This document shows, one piece after another, positions 1 to 12,255 of a DNA stretch of 64,000 bases. Position 1 is the first letter of the stretch; every line of letters begins with the position of its first letter. The notes under the pieces are model-generated. The model was not told where the DNA came from. It saw only the letters and a program-made list of their open reading frames with translations, and did no database searches. This DNA comes from Legionella antarctica (lineage in GTDB: Bacteria; Pseudomonadota; Gammaproteobacteria; Legionellales; Legionellaceae): assembly GCF_011764505.1 (NCBI RefSeq), contig NZ_AP022839.1, forward strand, positions 727,001 to 791,000, in the 5' to 3' direction. A program made the position numbers and the translations under genes.

Positions 1-239
1 ATAATAATGCCATTGAAAACATCATTAGGCCTTTTGCTCTGGGCAGAAAAAACTGGCTCATGTCTGGAAGCCCTAGAGGGGCTCATGCTGGGGCATTATT
101 CTATAGCCTTATTGCAACAGCTAAGTCCAATGGCCTTAATCCTTTTGATTACCTCAAAGTCCTCTTCGAAAAAATCCGCTTCTGTAAAACCGCAGAAGAC
201 TTCACGAATCTTCTTCCTTTTAATCTCAAGATGAATTAA
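1..239 (+). CDS. IS66 family transposase TnpC, C-terminal part (truncated by window edge)
   Basis: The reading frame (codons from base 3, stop 237-239) encodes the last 78 residues of an IS66 transposase. They match the C-terminus of the 503-residue protein at 29512-31023. The segment starts within the IDNNAIENIIRPFALGRKNW block, which holds the final acidic residue region of the DDE domain, and ends LLPFNLKMN. The rest of the gene lies outside the window. A longer-looking frame starting at base 7 is a shadow. The protein would catalyse cut-and-paste or replicative transposition together with TnpA and TnpB. Confidence 0.88.
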   Translation, partial: NNAIENIIRPFALGRKNWLMSGSPRGAHAGALFYSLIATAKSNGLNPFDYLKVLFEKIRFCKTAEDFTNLLPFNLKMN

Positions 240-280
240 CCCCTTCTTCTAATGCAACCCGTAGTTCACCGAACGGATAC
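1..280 (+). mobile_element. IS66-type element A, copy 1 (right end only)
   Basis: The window opens inside an insertion sequence. Its last 280 bases match, in reverse, the left end of the element at 29471-31834. The right terminal repeat ends TTCACCGAACGGATAC at 280, the same terminal sequence as both ends of the second copy. Only the 3' end of tnpC and about 40 bp of non-coding tail are visible. The flank (AAATATGA) begins in the middle of an alpha/beta hydrolase gene. Confidence 0.9.
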
Positions 281-493
281 AAATATGAAGCTGAATGTTT
301 TAGAAATATTAAAGCTCCCTCGCTATTTATAGCTGGTGATGAAGATAGGATTTGTTCCCCAGATGAAGTTAAGACCTTCGCGGATTTAATACCTGATTCA
401 CAGATGCTGACATTCTCGGAGGCGGGGCATTTACTTTCATTGGAACACCCAGATAAGTTCGCACAAGTTATCTGTGATTTTTTGGTCAAGTAG
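281..493 (+). pseudogene. alpha/beta hydrolase, C-terminal remnant cut by IS66-A
   Basis: Directly after the IS end, an open frame of 70 codons without a start runs to the stop at 491-493. It reads as the C-terminal quarter of an alpha/beta hydrolase. The segment APSLFIAGDEDRICSP carries the strand-7 acid (GDED), and FSEAGHLLSLEHPDKF carries the catalytic-histidine motif (GH). The N-terminal part with the nucleophile serine is absent, so the fragment cannot be an active enzyme. The gene was presumably interrupted by IS66-A, and its front half would be expected upstream of the window if no deletion occurred. The substrate is unknown. Confidence 0.75.
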
Positions 494-672
494 TAAACTG
501 GCAAATAAATTATGATATATCAATACACTACGAATGTACCTGGTTCTTTCCCATTTCTATGGCGGTATGTTCATGTGCTGCCCTGGAAGGATGCCTAACC
601 CTCTTGAATCGGTTAATGGCTCTTGATGATAGCAGTTCCATTTCAAAAGCCCCGTGGGTTCAAATAATTTAT

Positions 673-3849
<3,177 letters not shown>

Positions 3850-5097
3850 TTAATGCTCATGCTCAGCATCTGACTTTTCAATATCAGCCTTAATTAAAAA
3901 ACTGTTGCTGACTACGTAGCTTGCACCTGGTTTTAAACCACTTTCTATTTCCACCCACTGTTCATCTTGTTCACCTAATTCAACTTTACGCATTTCATAT
4001 CGATTTCCTGCTTTAATAAAAATGACCTTAGCGTCATTGATGTTTTGTATCGCTGAAATTTTAACCATTAATGAGACTGGTTTTTCTTCAATAAGTACAT
4101 CAGCTTTTACAATGGTCCCAGGACGCCATTTTTCAGTCGGGTTGGGAATAGTAACAATGGCAATTACAGTTTGACTAAGAGGATCGGTAGTAGGCAAAAT
4201 CATAGTAATAGGTGCGCTCACCTCCCTGTCCTCTTCCTGCGAATGAATGGTGACCATTTGCCCCTCATTGATTTTACCTAAATCAAGCGGAAAAACATGA
4301 AGTTCCGCCCAGACATTTGCCAAGTTTGCAATGGTAAAAAGGGGCTCTGTTCCAGCCACATTTCCAGGTGTACTGTTTCTGGTAAGAATACGGCCATCTG
4401 TTGGTGCACGAACCTCATACTCTTTCAAACTTTCATTACTTTCAATCGTGGCTAATAAGTCGCCTTTTTTAACCGAGTCACCCCACTTGACGAATACATT
4501 TTTGACGACCCCTGGAAAACGAGCTCGAACTTGAGTCGTTGTATTGCGATTTAGCGTAATACGTCCATTAAGATGAACATATTTTTTTATTACACCAGGT
4601 CCTGCTGTATTGACTTTAATACCCGCCTCTCCTGCTGTTTTATCACTTAACGTAACCCTTCCTTCATAAGAGGAATAGCTCCAGGTGTAGTGTTTGTTCT
4701 CATAAATTGCATTAATTTTGACATCAAATGAACGAGGCTCTTGAATATCCTGCTTACTAACCAAAGCGTCATTTTGAGGGGCAAAAGTGATGGTAGTTAC
4801 ATCTCCATAAAGACGTTTTAATTCAACAGTAAGAGTTACTTTGGACGGCGAAATTGCATGGCCTTTTGACGAGAGGTAAGCCTTAAATTTAGCTTCTTGA
4901 CCTTCGTGTTCTGTAACGAGCTCCAAAGTGAAACCCTTATCATGGAATAAACGGCCCATATGTGGGCCAAGCTCTTCCCCGAGGCTAGTAATATTAGATG
5001 AAGCAACGGTTGCAACTGTATATTGGGCAGAAAACCACCATAACGCGCCTGCAATAAGGAGTGCTGCGATGATTGGAAGATAATAGTATTTTTTCAC
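3850..5097 (-). CDS. helB: efflux RND periplasmic adaptor subunit, HelB/CzcB type
   Basis: A 415-residue membrane fusion protein that bridges the inner-membrane pump and the outer-membrane channel. An N-terminal hydrophobic anchor (residues about 5-25) is followed by a roughly 110-residue periplasmic domain typical of heavy-metal adaptors. Next come the split lipoyl (biotinyl-like) domain (RFPGVVKNVFVKWGDSVKKG and RAPTDGRIL), a beta-barrel, and a membrane-proximal domain. The C-terminus ends DAEHEH, a short acidic/His tail that could bind metal (inference). It is 21 bp downstream of helC and 12 bp upstream of helA, consistent with one transcript. No helical hairpin insertion is obvious, as in short CusB/CzcB-like adaptors. 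Confidence 0.88.
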   Translation of the reverse strand: MKKYYYLPIIAALLIAGALWWFSAQYTVATVASSNITSLGEELGPHMGRLFHDKGFTLELVTEHEGQEAKFKAYLSSKGHAISPSKVTLTVELKRLYGDVTTITFAPQNDALVSKQDIQEPRSFDVKINAIYENKHYTWSYSSYEGRVTLSDKTAGEAGIKVNTAGPGVIKKYVHLNGRITLNRNTTTQVRARFPGVVKNVFVKWGDSVKKGDLLATIESNESLKEYEVRAPTDGRILTRNSTPGNVAGTEPLFTIANLANVWAELHVFPLDLGKINEGQMVTIHSQEEDREVSAPITMILPTTDPLSQTVIAIVTIPNPTEKWRPGTIVKADVLIEEKPVSLMVKISAIQNINDAKVIFIKAGNRYEMRKVELGEQDEQWVEIESGLKPGASYVVSNSFLIKADIEKSDAEHEH

Positions 5098-5118
5098 AGA
5101 AATTCCTTTTTTAAATGG

Positions 5119-6357
5119 TTATTTTTCCTGAGATTTATTATTCATCAACAGCCCTTGGATTTTAATAATTGCTTTATGATAATTGGCATGCGCTTGAGTA
5201 TAGTGTTTTTCTTCACGATTAAGCATAAGCATGGCGTTATTTAGAATAAGATAGCTATAACGACCTTGCTCAAAACCCTCGCGAGCTAACTCCACCGCTT
5301 TATTGGCATTAGGTAACATTCTTTTAGTCACCCTCTCGGTCTCTTCTTTTAATTGCAATCCATCTAAAAAAGTTCCGTACAAGGCAGTATTTAGATTTAA
5401 TTTTAATTGATGTAAATCTTTAATTGTCTCAGTATGTTTTGCTTGCGCCGAATAAACATTGCCTTGATTTTGGTTGAAAATTGGAATTGGAGCATTAGCA
5501 GAAATGACAACGGCTTTTTGATCATTTAGACCAAAATGACGGAAACCTAATTGCAGATTTAAATCTGGCCAGACTTGTTTGGCGGTTGCAGTAATGCGAG
5601 AGCCCATCGCCTTAACTAAAGCCATTTGAGCTTGAATCAGATTGCTGGCCAGGATGCGTTTTTTAATAGAAGGCCATGTGTCAAGCTGGTGGGAGAGTCC
5701 ATGTTCGTTGATAACTCGTTTTCTAAGGCTCTCCACACCTACTAAATTAGCTAAAGTAATTTTAGATTTTAATTCATTTCGGCGAGCTCTGTTAAAGACA
5801 ATGATAGCCTCATCAAGTCCTATCTCTGCTAATCTTAAATCAACTTCCGAGTTAGCGCCAATTTCTAATCGTTTTTTAATACTTGAAACCACCAATTGAT
5901 TAAGTTTAACCAGACGTCTTGAGGCGTTGGTCCAATACTGAGCGTAATAAGCATCCACAAAAGCATTTCCTACATCGATATAGAGTGAGGAACGAGTAAC
6001 TTCTAGTTTCAAACAGGCTGCATAGAAATCCATTTTGGCGGCTTCACCCTGATAATATAATCGGTTTCCCAAGGGGATTGGTTGCCCGATTGAAATGGTT
6101 TCTTCTGTTCCAGTATACCCCGATTCCAGAGTGGAAGGGGTACCAATATTTTCAGCCTGTATGACTACAGAAGGATTTGGATATAATCTCGATTGGATAA
6201 ATAACCCTTTTGCTTGTTCAACGACAGCAGATTGAGCCTGTAAGTTAGGATTGTTTTGGTAGGCTAGTGTTATCGCTTGATTGAATGTCAGCGTGCTAGC
6301 TCGAGTTACTAGTGAGCTCATCATTAGAAAAGCAATAAACCGATAATTACAGCGCAT
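5119..6357 (-). CDS. helC: outer-membrane efflux channel of TolC family, HelC/CzcC type
   Basis: A 412-residue outer-membrane factor, first gene of the hel operon. The N-terminus has a signal peptide (hydrophobic stretch up to about residue 20, RAST). It is followed by the OEP repeat pattern: AITLAYQNNPNLQAQSAVVE at the start of repeat one and VELAREGFEQGRYSYLILNN near the end of repeat two. These are typical of TolC-like alpha-barrels in CzcC-type exporters. The ATG at 6357 follows the segment AAAGGATTG, a good Shine-Dalgarno. It forms the exit duct for metal pumped by HelA through HelB. The 387 bp upstream contain no other gene on this strand. Confidence 0.86.
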   Translation of the reverse strand: MRCNYRFIAFLMMSSLVTRASTLTFNQAITLAYQNNPNLQAQSAVVEQAKGLFIQSRLYPNPSVVIQAENIGTPSTLESGYTGTEETISIGQPIPLGNRLYYQGEAAKMDFYAACLKLEVTRSSLYIDVGNAFVDAYYAQYWTNASRRLVKLNQLVVSSIKKRLEIGANSEVDLRLAEIGLDEAIIVFNRARRNELKSKITLANLVGVESLRKRVINEHGLSHQLDTWPSIKKRILASNLIQAQMALVKAMGSRITATAKQVWPDLNLQLGFRHFGLNDQKAVVISANAPIPIFNQNQGNVYSAQAKHTETIKDLHQLKLNLNTALYGTFLDGLQLKEETERVTKRMLPNANKAVELAREGFEQGRYSYLILNNAMLMLNREEKHYTQAHANYHKAIIKIQGLLMNNKSQEK

Positions 6358-6477
6358 CCAATCAATCCTTTAATCTTTAGAGTAATTACAATTAATTATT
6401 AGGTAATAGTTTAAAATACTCACATTAGCGAATCATTTCAAATAAAACAGTTAATAGATGCTTAGGTATCCTGTCTC

Positions 6478-6505
6478 TTGAATTAAAGAGGGTTTCGAGT
6501 AAAAT
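6478..6505 (+). promoter_or_regulatory. possible sigma70 promoter in the helC upstream region
   Basis: TTGAAT (6478-6483) and TAAAAT (6500-6505) are separated by 16 bp on the plus strand, facing away from helC. An intrinsic-terminator-like hairpin begins only about 30 bp downstream of the expected start site. No plus-strand coding frame lies between them, so the pair could bracket a short RNA. This is pattern evidence only. In AT-rich DNA, such matches arise by chance. Confidence 0.3.
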
Positions 6506-6537
6506 TCTTGTGGTCTTGGTAGATGGTATTTAAAAGC

Positions 6538-6571
6538 CAGGAAAAAATACGATTTTTCCTGATATTTTTTT
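6538..6571 (+). terminator. intrinsic terminator with no gene upstream
   Basis: CAGGAAAAA (6538-6546) and TTTTTCCTG (6553-6561) form a perfect 9-bp stem with a 6-nt loop. A run of seven T follows a short ATA spacer. The polarity fits plus-strand transcription. The nearest upstream plus-strand gene is more than 6 kb away, so the terminator most likely ends a short non-coding transcript starting near 6512 (inference). The rest of the 6358-6744 interval shows no recognisable gene. Confidence 0.5.
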
Positions 6572-6744
6572 GATGCGCTAAGAATGGTTAAGATTAAAAA
6601 ATACCTCATCAAATAAAACAGGTGATATTTATCTTTTCTTTCGCTGGCTCGCCTTCAGCTACATTAGGGGCGGTTGCTTTCCATTCTTAAATTAACCTAC
6701 TATCGCATCATATTTGTGATTTATTTTCGAATCATTGGAACTAT

Positions 6745-7302
6745 ATGAAAACTGTTTGCGTTTATTTGGGGGCTCAATTTGGTAATGTTAATGAGTATAG
6801 TGAAGCGGCAATTTTATTGGGTAAGCTAATAGCTGTTGATGGTTTTACTCTGGTTTATGGTGGTTCAAGTTTAGGGATGATGGGGCTTCTTGCCAATACT
6901 GTAAAAGAAAATGGTGGAAAGGTGGTGGGAATAATTACTCATCATCTGATTGACCAAGAAAAACCGCTAAAAATATTAGATGAATTACATATTGTAGACT
7001 CCATGCAGCAACGAAAGGCCATGATGCAAAAAATATCTGATATGTTTCTTGTAATGCCAGGCGGCCTTGGGACACTGGAAGAGGCAATTGAGACATGGAA
7101 CGCAATAAAAATTGGAGAATTATCAAAACCCATAGGTTTTTTAAATATAAAAGGATATTTTGATGGGTTGTTTTCATTTTTAAATTCATGTGAGCAAGCT
7201 GGATTTCTATCTAGTCAGGTTATTAATATCCCTGTTTCAAGATCGAATATTCAGTTGCTTTGGAATGAAATGTTTGATAAATACAAAGCGGTCAGCGATT
7301 AA
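6745..7302 (+). CDS. LOG family nucleotide 5'-monophosphate phosphoribohydrolase
   Basis: A 185-residue protein of the LOG (lonely guy) family, Rossmann-like enzymes that cleave ribose 5'-phosphate from cytokinin-type or purine/pyrimidine nucleotides. The family signature PGGLGTLEE is at residues 105-113, and the upstream GG-S-LGMMG loop (39-47) and the R/K motif QQRKAMM (88-94) are present. Length is normal. In bacteria these proteins either make cytokinin-like bases or act in nucleotide salvage. The sequence does not decide between these. It appears monocistronic, with about 200 bp to the next gene, which faces it. Confidence 0.85.
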   Translation: MKTVCVYLGAQFGNVNEYSEAAILLGKLIAVDGFTLVYGGSSLGMMGLLANTVKENGGKVVGIITHHLIDQEKPLKILDELHIVDSMQQRKAMMQKISDMFLVMPGGLGTLEEAIETWNAIKIGELSKPIGFLNIKGYFDGLFSFLNSCEQAGFLSSQVINIPVSRSNIQLLWNEMFDKYKAVSD

Positions 7303-7509
7303 ATACAAGTTAAAACAATTATTTTTCGGTAAAAATCACCAATGCTTGAGCGATTGCTCATATATCAGAGATTAACGTTCTTTGAGTCGCTGCCTGGGCG
7401 GATTCAGAAATTTATTCGAAGGCCTGACTCACATTGCATCATGATGGTCTAAGTGTTTAAAGGGGAAGCTTCTTGAAGATTGAGGTGTTGTTTATATAGA
7501 GTAATGAGT

Positions 7510-8082
7510 TTATTCATCCTCATTTTTAACCCAATAATCGGCGGGGCCACCGCCAGGTGTTGGCCTGGTTGATAATGGGCTTAGCTTATAAATGGATCCT
7601 TTCTCGTTGCTACTGGATCCGCTAGATTCTTTTTTTCGATTTGCAAGGATAGTTTTGTTTGCCGTATCAATTAAAATTTTATCTTTAAACAGTAAGAGTA
7701 AATCGTCATTATGTAACGTATTATCATCCTCAAATTTACAAACGACAAATAGAGTGGCATCATTTTGATCATTAAATTGAGCAATGGTTTCTCTTTCTAA
7801 AGAATCCATGGTTTTTATCATGACTTGGTAAATAAATGGAGCTGCATTGTTAAAATCACTAGTACCGTCTGCGTATTTGGCATGGGTAATAGAGAGGTTT
7901 TCTTTGTTTAATGCATGCAATAGTTCATAGTCATCATATAGCCTATAGATGGTTTTTTTTCTCTCCAGATCGTCTATAGATGATTTTTTTGTCATAAAAA
8001 AACGCGCATCATTTAACTCATTAAACTCAGCGATGAATTTTTCTTCGCCTCTGGCATAATGTCTGGTAATTTTATAGTTCAT
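7510..8082 (-). CDS. hypothetical protein with internal duplication
   Basis: I do not recognise a family. The start at 8082 (MNYKITRH) is preferred because GAG lies 8 bases upstream. A frame start 12 bp earlier (8094) lacks a ribosome binding site. The 190-residue product contains two related modules. The first, around EEKFIAEFNELNDARFFMTK and YRLYDDYELL, resembles the second, around RETIAQFNDQNDATLFVVCK and LLLFKDKILI. A Ser/Gly/Pro-rich C-terminal tail follows (SSGSSSNEKG, TPGGGPADYW). No signal peptide or membrane segment is seen. Small proteins of this composition with a flexible polar C-terminus occur among Legionella translocated substrates, but that is speculation here. Confidence 0.6.
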   Translation of the reverse strand: MNYKITRHYARGEEKFIAEFNELNDARFFMTKKSSIDDLERKKTIYRLYDDYELLHALNKENLSITHAKYADGTSDFNNAAPFIYQVMIKTMDSLERETIAQFNDQNDATLFVVCKFEDDNTLHNDDLLLLFKDKILIDTANKTILANRKKESSGSSSNEKGSIYKLSPLSTRPTPGGGPADYWVKNEDE

Positions 8083-8321
8083 GTGACATCTCAATTAAAT
8101 AGTATTAAAATCTGATAGCTGGTTTGTAGAGAGTTCAATAGAGGCTCTTCTGTTAGAGGTACCTTATCAATATCATTTAATAAATTAAACCTATTTTTAT
8201 TAAATGATTTAATTAGATAAGGTGAGTCGTAGGGTATGTTACTGCTCTGGGGCCATACAGCGCTCCAGATTGCAGCTGTTGATTTCCTGCGAGGAGAGTC
8301 CTTAAAGTATTTCAGCAGTGT

Positions 8322-8624
8322 TTATTTAATAAATTTAGCAAAAAGATAACCTATGCCTGCTGCAATCATTACTGAAGTAAGTGGTTGCTTTCTGATAGAG
8401 TGAGCCAGGGAGTCAATTGAATCCTCTATATAATCTTCTGCTTGAAATAGTTTTACCTTACCTGAATCGTATAAATCAGATGCAGTATCACTAATTTTTG
8501 CTGCTAATTCGTCAGCTTTGGGTTTGGTTTCAGTATATGCCTTTGACGCCTTTTCTTTAGCAGTATCATATAAAACATTAGCCTTATCTTTTATTTCCTT
8601 TGCATTGTCATTGAAGTCGGACAT
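8322..8624 (-). CDS. DUF883/ElaB-YqjD family membrane-anchored protein
   Basis: A 100-residue protein with a long charged amphipathic helix rich in Lys/Glu/Ala (residues about 5-80). A C-terminal hydrophobic segment follows (VMIAAGIGYLFAKFI). This architecture is that of the ElaB/YqjD/DUF883 group. Those proteins are C-tail anchored in the inner membrane, and some bind ribosomes or are induced in stationary phase in E. coli. The arginine just before the anchor (HSIRKQPLTSV) matches the family's usual R-xx-P boundary. The start has a strong upstream AAGGAGAATC. It appears monocistronic. Confidence 0.7.
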   Translation of the reverse strand: MSDFNDNAKEIKDKANVLYDTAKEKASKAYTETKPKADELAAKISDTASDLYDSGKVKLFQAEDYIEDSIDSLAHSIRKQPLTSVMIAAGIGYLFAKFIK

Positions 8625-9001
8625 GATGATTCTCCTTGACTATTAACTTCTGGTGCAGCATTCCTTAAAATTTTCTGCACTATAATTAAGCATATTAGAT
8701 TTTGGGGCGATGTCAAATCGGAAAATACTGTTTGAAAATCTTTGCCATACATTTTGAGTGCGTGCTTGTCACATCGCAGTTACATCTATTCATCGGGACT
8801 TCTCTGAGTAGCGCTTAATCCTCCACAAATAAGTTAAAGGATTACTCTTGGATTCTCCGAACGTTGACCTATTTCTTCCTGGACGTTATTTTGCATAATC
8901 AGGTTAATCATACATCTTGGGAAAGGCCGTGATTGGTAAATTGCGCCAGGTTTTTCCATGTGCAAACAGTCTCCAACGTTTTATATCTCTGTTGTGCTGT
9001 C
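8625..9001. other. intergenic region without recognisable gene
   Basis: About 375 bp between the DUF883-type gene and the decayed propeller gene. Frames on either strand are short and show no family resemblance. I see no strong hairpin followed by a T tract. It probably holds the promoter of the minus-strand DUF883 gene near its right side. Confidence 0.4.
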
Positions 9002-9463
9002 ATGTTTAAGACCAAAAAATTTATATTGATTCCCTTTGCCGACCTTGTTAGAGTTTTGATGGTGTTTTTGCAACTCTGTTTCGGTTTGTCAGGTTTCAGG
9101 GCAAGTTGTGGGTCCTTGCGATGCACAATTGGGGCTCAATTTAATGAACCAGAGGGTGTTATTTTAAGCCCCCTTGGTAGACATGCATATATAAGTAACG
9201 CAGGAAGCAAGTCTGTAACTCTCTGTGATGTTCGAGAAGACGGAACGGGCTTATTGGAAAACTGTGCGGTTACAGCAGGCATGTTTGATGGTACTGGTAA
9301 TATTGGCTTAAACTCTCAGGGAACATTAGCATTTGTTCCTGATGAAGTATTACAACAATTATTTGTTTGTAATGTGTCACTCCCAACGGGGCGGTTATCC
9401 GGATGCATACCATCTCAGGGTACAGGCTTTGTCGGTCCGTCCGGCGTTGAGCTGCATAGATAG
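9002..9463 (+). pseudogene. secreted beta-propeller (NHL/YncE-like) protein, truncated
   Basis: From ATG 9002 the frame gives a hydrophobic, signal-like N-terminus (MFKTKKFILI then VLMVFLQLCFGLS) and just under three propeller blades. The blade pattern is recognisable: FNEPEGVILSPLGRHAYISN, VTLCDVREDGTG, LAFVPDEVLQQLFVCNVSLP, TGRLSGC. Known Legionella proteins of this type carry six or seven repeats of the form AYVTNxGxxxVSxCxVxxDGT. This one stops at 9463 in the third blade, so it is probably a remnant of a longer exported protein. The alternative start at 8933 lacks a signal-like N-terminus. No strong Shine-Dalgarno precedes 9002, which also argues for decay. Confidence 0.5.
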
Positions 9464-9752
9464 GCGTTATGGTATAAACCCTCTCACCTCTGTGTTCGTT
9501 CTACGGCATTCCCCCCAGAAAAAAGGCACCCTTGGATGAGCGTTAGTGTAAGTTGTTTAATTAACATCAACATCAATGTTCTTCGTTTGATTTGGAGCAA
9601 AAAATAACCCGGTTCAATCAGGGGATAGCTGTCTTTGGCTTTGTTTCCCAACTCAATTAGCTATTGTTTTTTGAACAGAATTAAAACCAGGATATAGAGG
9701 ACAAAAATATGAGTATAGTGTATTATAACCAACCAATTTTATAATTCAGCAA
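9464..9752. other. intergenic region with possible original start of the fic gene
   Basis: This stretch has no intact gene. At 9697-9700 a GAGG sits 8 bases before ATG 9709, which opens a frame of only 11 codons (MSIVYYNQPIL, stop 9742). It is in a different phase from the long fic frame that starts at 9753 without a ribosome binding site. It may be the true, now frameshifted, fic start. The remaining bases show nothing recognisable. Confidence 0.4.
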
Positions 9753-10752
9753 ATGATGATTATCTCTGATTTAATGAGTGCCAAGCTGTCCAATCTTGAG
9801 AATAAGATAACGGATGAACCCAAGGGAGCATTAAGTTCACCCCTTCGTCTGATTGTTTGGGGAATAAATCTTGGCCACGTTCAAGGTGAAGAGGCTGAGT
9901 TGCGTCAATTGATTCTGTCATACCTTACTGATCCAGCCGCTATAGGAATCATAAATAAAGCAGGTGAATATTCAACCAGCGTCATAAGTGCACTCCTTTA
10001 TAACTTTTCTGGTTTTGGGCGTACTGCTGAAGTAAAAGCTAATATCCTCAGTGCATTTCGTATACTTTTTGAAAAAAATCCATGCTCTATTATGTCGCAT
10101 GTTTTGGTAGAACTCGAAGAGGGGGAGGGGAAAACTGTTACTGAATCAGCAATTGAAAGAATTGGAAATTTCAATCTTCAAGAAGAGCTTGAGCCCGAGT
10201 TGTTATTTTTTATAAAAGAGCATGCTTTAAATCTAAACGAAATTGAATTGAGGAGATTAGTTTATGGGATACACAATAATCCAAGACTGATGCAACAAGT
10301 GACATTATCCTTGGGACATGTCGATTCATCCTGTTTTGAGAGAAATGGGATGCCTGCAGATAAGCTGGAACATTCCATATTGAATCATTGGTTTTCAGAC
10401 CATCGTGGTGATTTGGCGTTTTTTTTCCATGATTTTCCTGTAATTGAGATGTGGCGATTATTTATGGATGGGGATCAACAAAAAAATGGATGGAGATATT
10501 ATGAAGCACGTGAAAAGGGATGCATTAATCAACTATATCAAGGTTGGGTTTATATCAGACAAACAATGAATATGCGGTTAACCCCAGATTATTTTAAAAC
10601 CATTCATGCTATTTGTGCTAAAGGTATGTAAATCAGCATGCAAAAATGACCCCCTTTTAGGGTAAATCAGCATCCAATTTTGACCCTCTAAAATCGAGTA
10701 AAACGTGTACTCTAGATTTTAATAATCTAGAGGGAATTAGAGGATGTTGATC

Positions 10753-12255
10753 ATGGAAACAGAAGCAAAAATTAGGCGCATGTTTCATGTGCAAAAATTA
10801 ACTATTGCGGAAATTGTTCGCACAACAGGATTATCGCGTAATACAGTTAGACGGGTAATCCGAGCAGAAAAGTCTGGGAAAAATTATCAACGCTCCATTC
10901 AACCACTACCTGCACTGAATATCTTCAAAGAGACGTTGGTATCATGGTTGAACAACGACCACAAGTTATCGAAAAAGGAACGCCGTAGTGCAATGAAGTA
11001 CTACACTCAACTAAAAGAAAGTGGCTATTGCGGTTCTTATGATAGTGTCCAGCGTTTTGTTAAAGTATGGCGCTGTACGAGTCGAGAGTCATTAAAAGCC
11101 TATATTCCACAATACTATCATCCCGGAGAGGCCTATCAGTTTGATTGGAGTGAAGAAACTGTAGAGCTTGCAGGCGTTGTTCAAAAAATCAAAGTAGCTC
11201 AATTTCGTTTAAGCTACAGCCGTAAATTTTTTCTTGTAGCATATCCTCGAGAAACTCAAGAAATGTTATTTGATGCGCATAATTTAGCCTTCAAATTTTT
11301 TGGTGGCTTAACGCTAAGAGGTATTTATGACAACATGAAAACGGCGGTAGATAGTGTTTTCAAGGGTAAGGAGCGTGCTTTTAACCGGCGATTTTTGGCA
11401 TTAATGGATCATTACTTAATTGAACCTACAGCCTGCAATCCCGCAGCCGGATGGGAAAAGGGGCAGATTGAAAATCAAGTTGATAATGTACGTGACTGGG
11501 TATTTAAACCACGTCTTAAATATGAAACCTTGTCGTTATTAAATGAACATCTTCAGCAGCAATGCCAATTATTGGCCGAGAAAAGGCATCACCCAGAACA
11601 ACAAGAACTAACTGTTGACGCTGTATTTCAAGAAGAAAGAACTCATTTTAGAGCGTTAAATCATCCATTTGATGGGTATAAAGAAGTTTCAACTCTAGTA
11701 CATTCAACCTGCTTGATTCATTGCGATAGAAATCGTTATAGCGTTGATTGTGCCTATGCCAACCAGATGGTGACGCTCAGGATATACGCATTAACTATAG
11801 AGGTATTTTCAGGTAATGAGTCCATCGGTTGCCACCAACGCACCTTTGGCCGCAATAAAACACTGTTTAATCCATGGCATTATTTACCTTTACTGGAGCG
11901 CAAGCCAGGGGCATTACGCAATGGTGCTCCATTCAAAGACTGGCAATTACCACCAGCCATTTTAAAAATCAAAAGCATTCTCATGAAGCGCCGTGGTGGT
12001 GACAGAGAATGCGTTGAGGTGCTGTTGGCAATGAGTGAGCATGGCATTGAGGCGGTGAGTGTAGCCTGTGAATTAGCGCTAACAGAGCAGGTGGTTAGCC
12101 GTGATTATATTCTTAATGCGTTGCATCGATTACGGCCTACAGCACTTCCTCAAGCAACGACAATGCCCGCTGGATTAATCTTAAAGGAAGAACCCACAAG
12201 TAATTGTCATAAATATAATTTACTCTTAACGGGAGCAAATCATGCCATTCACTAA
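10753..12255 (+). CDS. istA: IS21 family transposase IstA
   Basis: About 500 residues. An N-terminal helix-turn-helix ([20 protein letters not shown]) is followed by an integrase/RNase H-like catalytic core. It includes [13 protein letters not shown] (first Asp), [12 protein letters not shown] (second Asp) and [15 protein letters not shown] (Glu), which form the DDE triad. A C-terminal beta-rich domain follows. ATG 10753 is preferred because AGAGG lies 9 bases upstream. The ATG at 10744 abuts that ribosome binding site. It works with the IstB ATPase, whose gene overlaps by 14 bp. Confidence 0.93.
   Translation: METEAKIRRMFHVQKLTIAEIVRTTGLSRNTVRRVIRAEKSGKNYQRSIQPLPALNIFKETLVSWLNNDHKLSKKERRSAMKYYTQLKESGYCGSYDSVQRFVKVWRCTSRESLKAYIPQYYHPGEAYQFDWSEETVELAGVVQKIKVAQFRLSYSRKFFLVAYPRETQEMLFDAHNLAFKFFGGLTLRGIYDNMKTAVDSVFKGKERAFNRRFLALMDHYLIEPTACNPAAGWEKGQIENQVDNVRDWVFKPRLKYETLSLLNEHLQQQCQLLAEKRHHPEQQELTVDAVFQEERTHFRALNHPFDGYKEVSTLVHSTCLIHCDRNRYSVDCAYANQMVTLRIYALTIEVFSGNESIGCHQRTFGRNKTLFNPWHYLPLLERKPGALRNGAPFKDWQLPPAILKIKSILMKRRGGDRECVEVLLAMSEHGIEAVSVACELALTEQVVSRDYILNALHRLRPTALPQATTMPAGLILKEEPTSNCHKYNLLLTGANHAIH

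Noticed and set aside
226..504. A 92-codon minus-strand frame beside IS66-A
   Set aside because: It lies antisense to the alpha/beta hydrolase remnant and crosses the IS boundary. Its translation resembles nothing, while the plus strand reads as a known fold.
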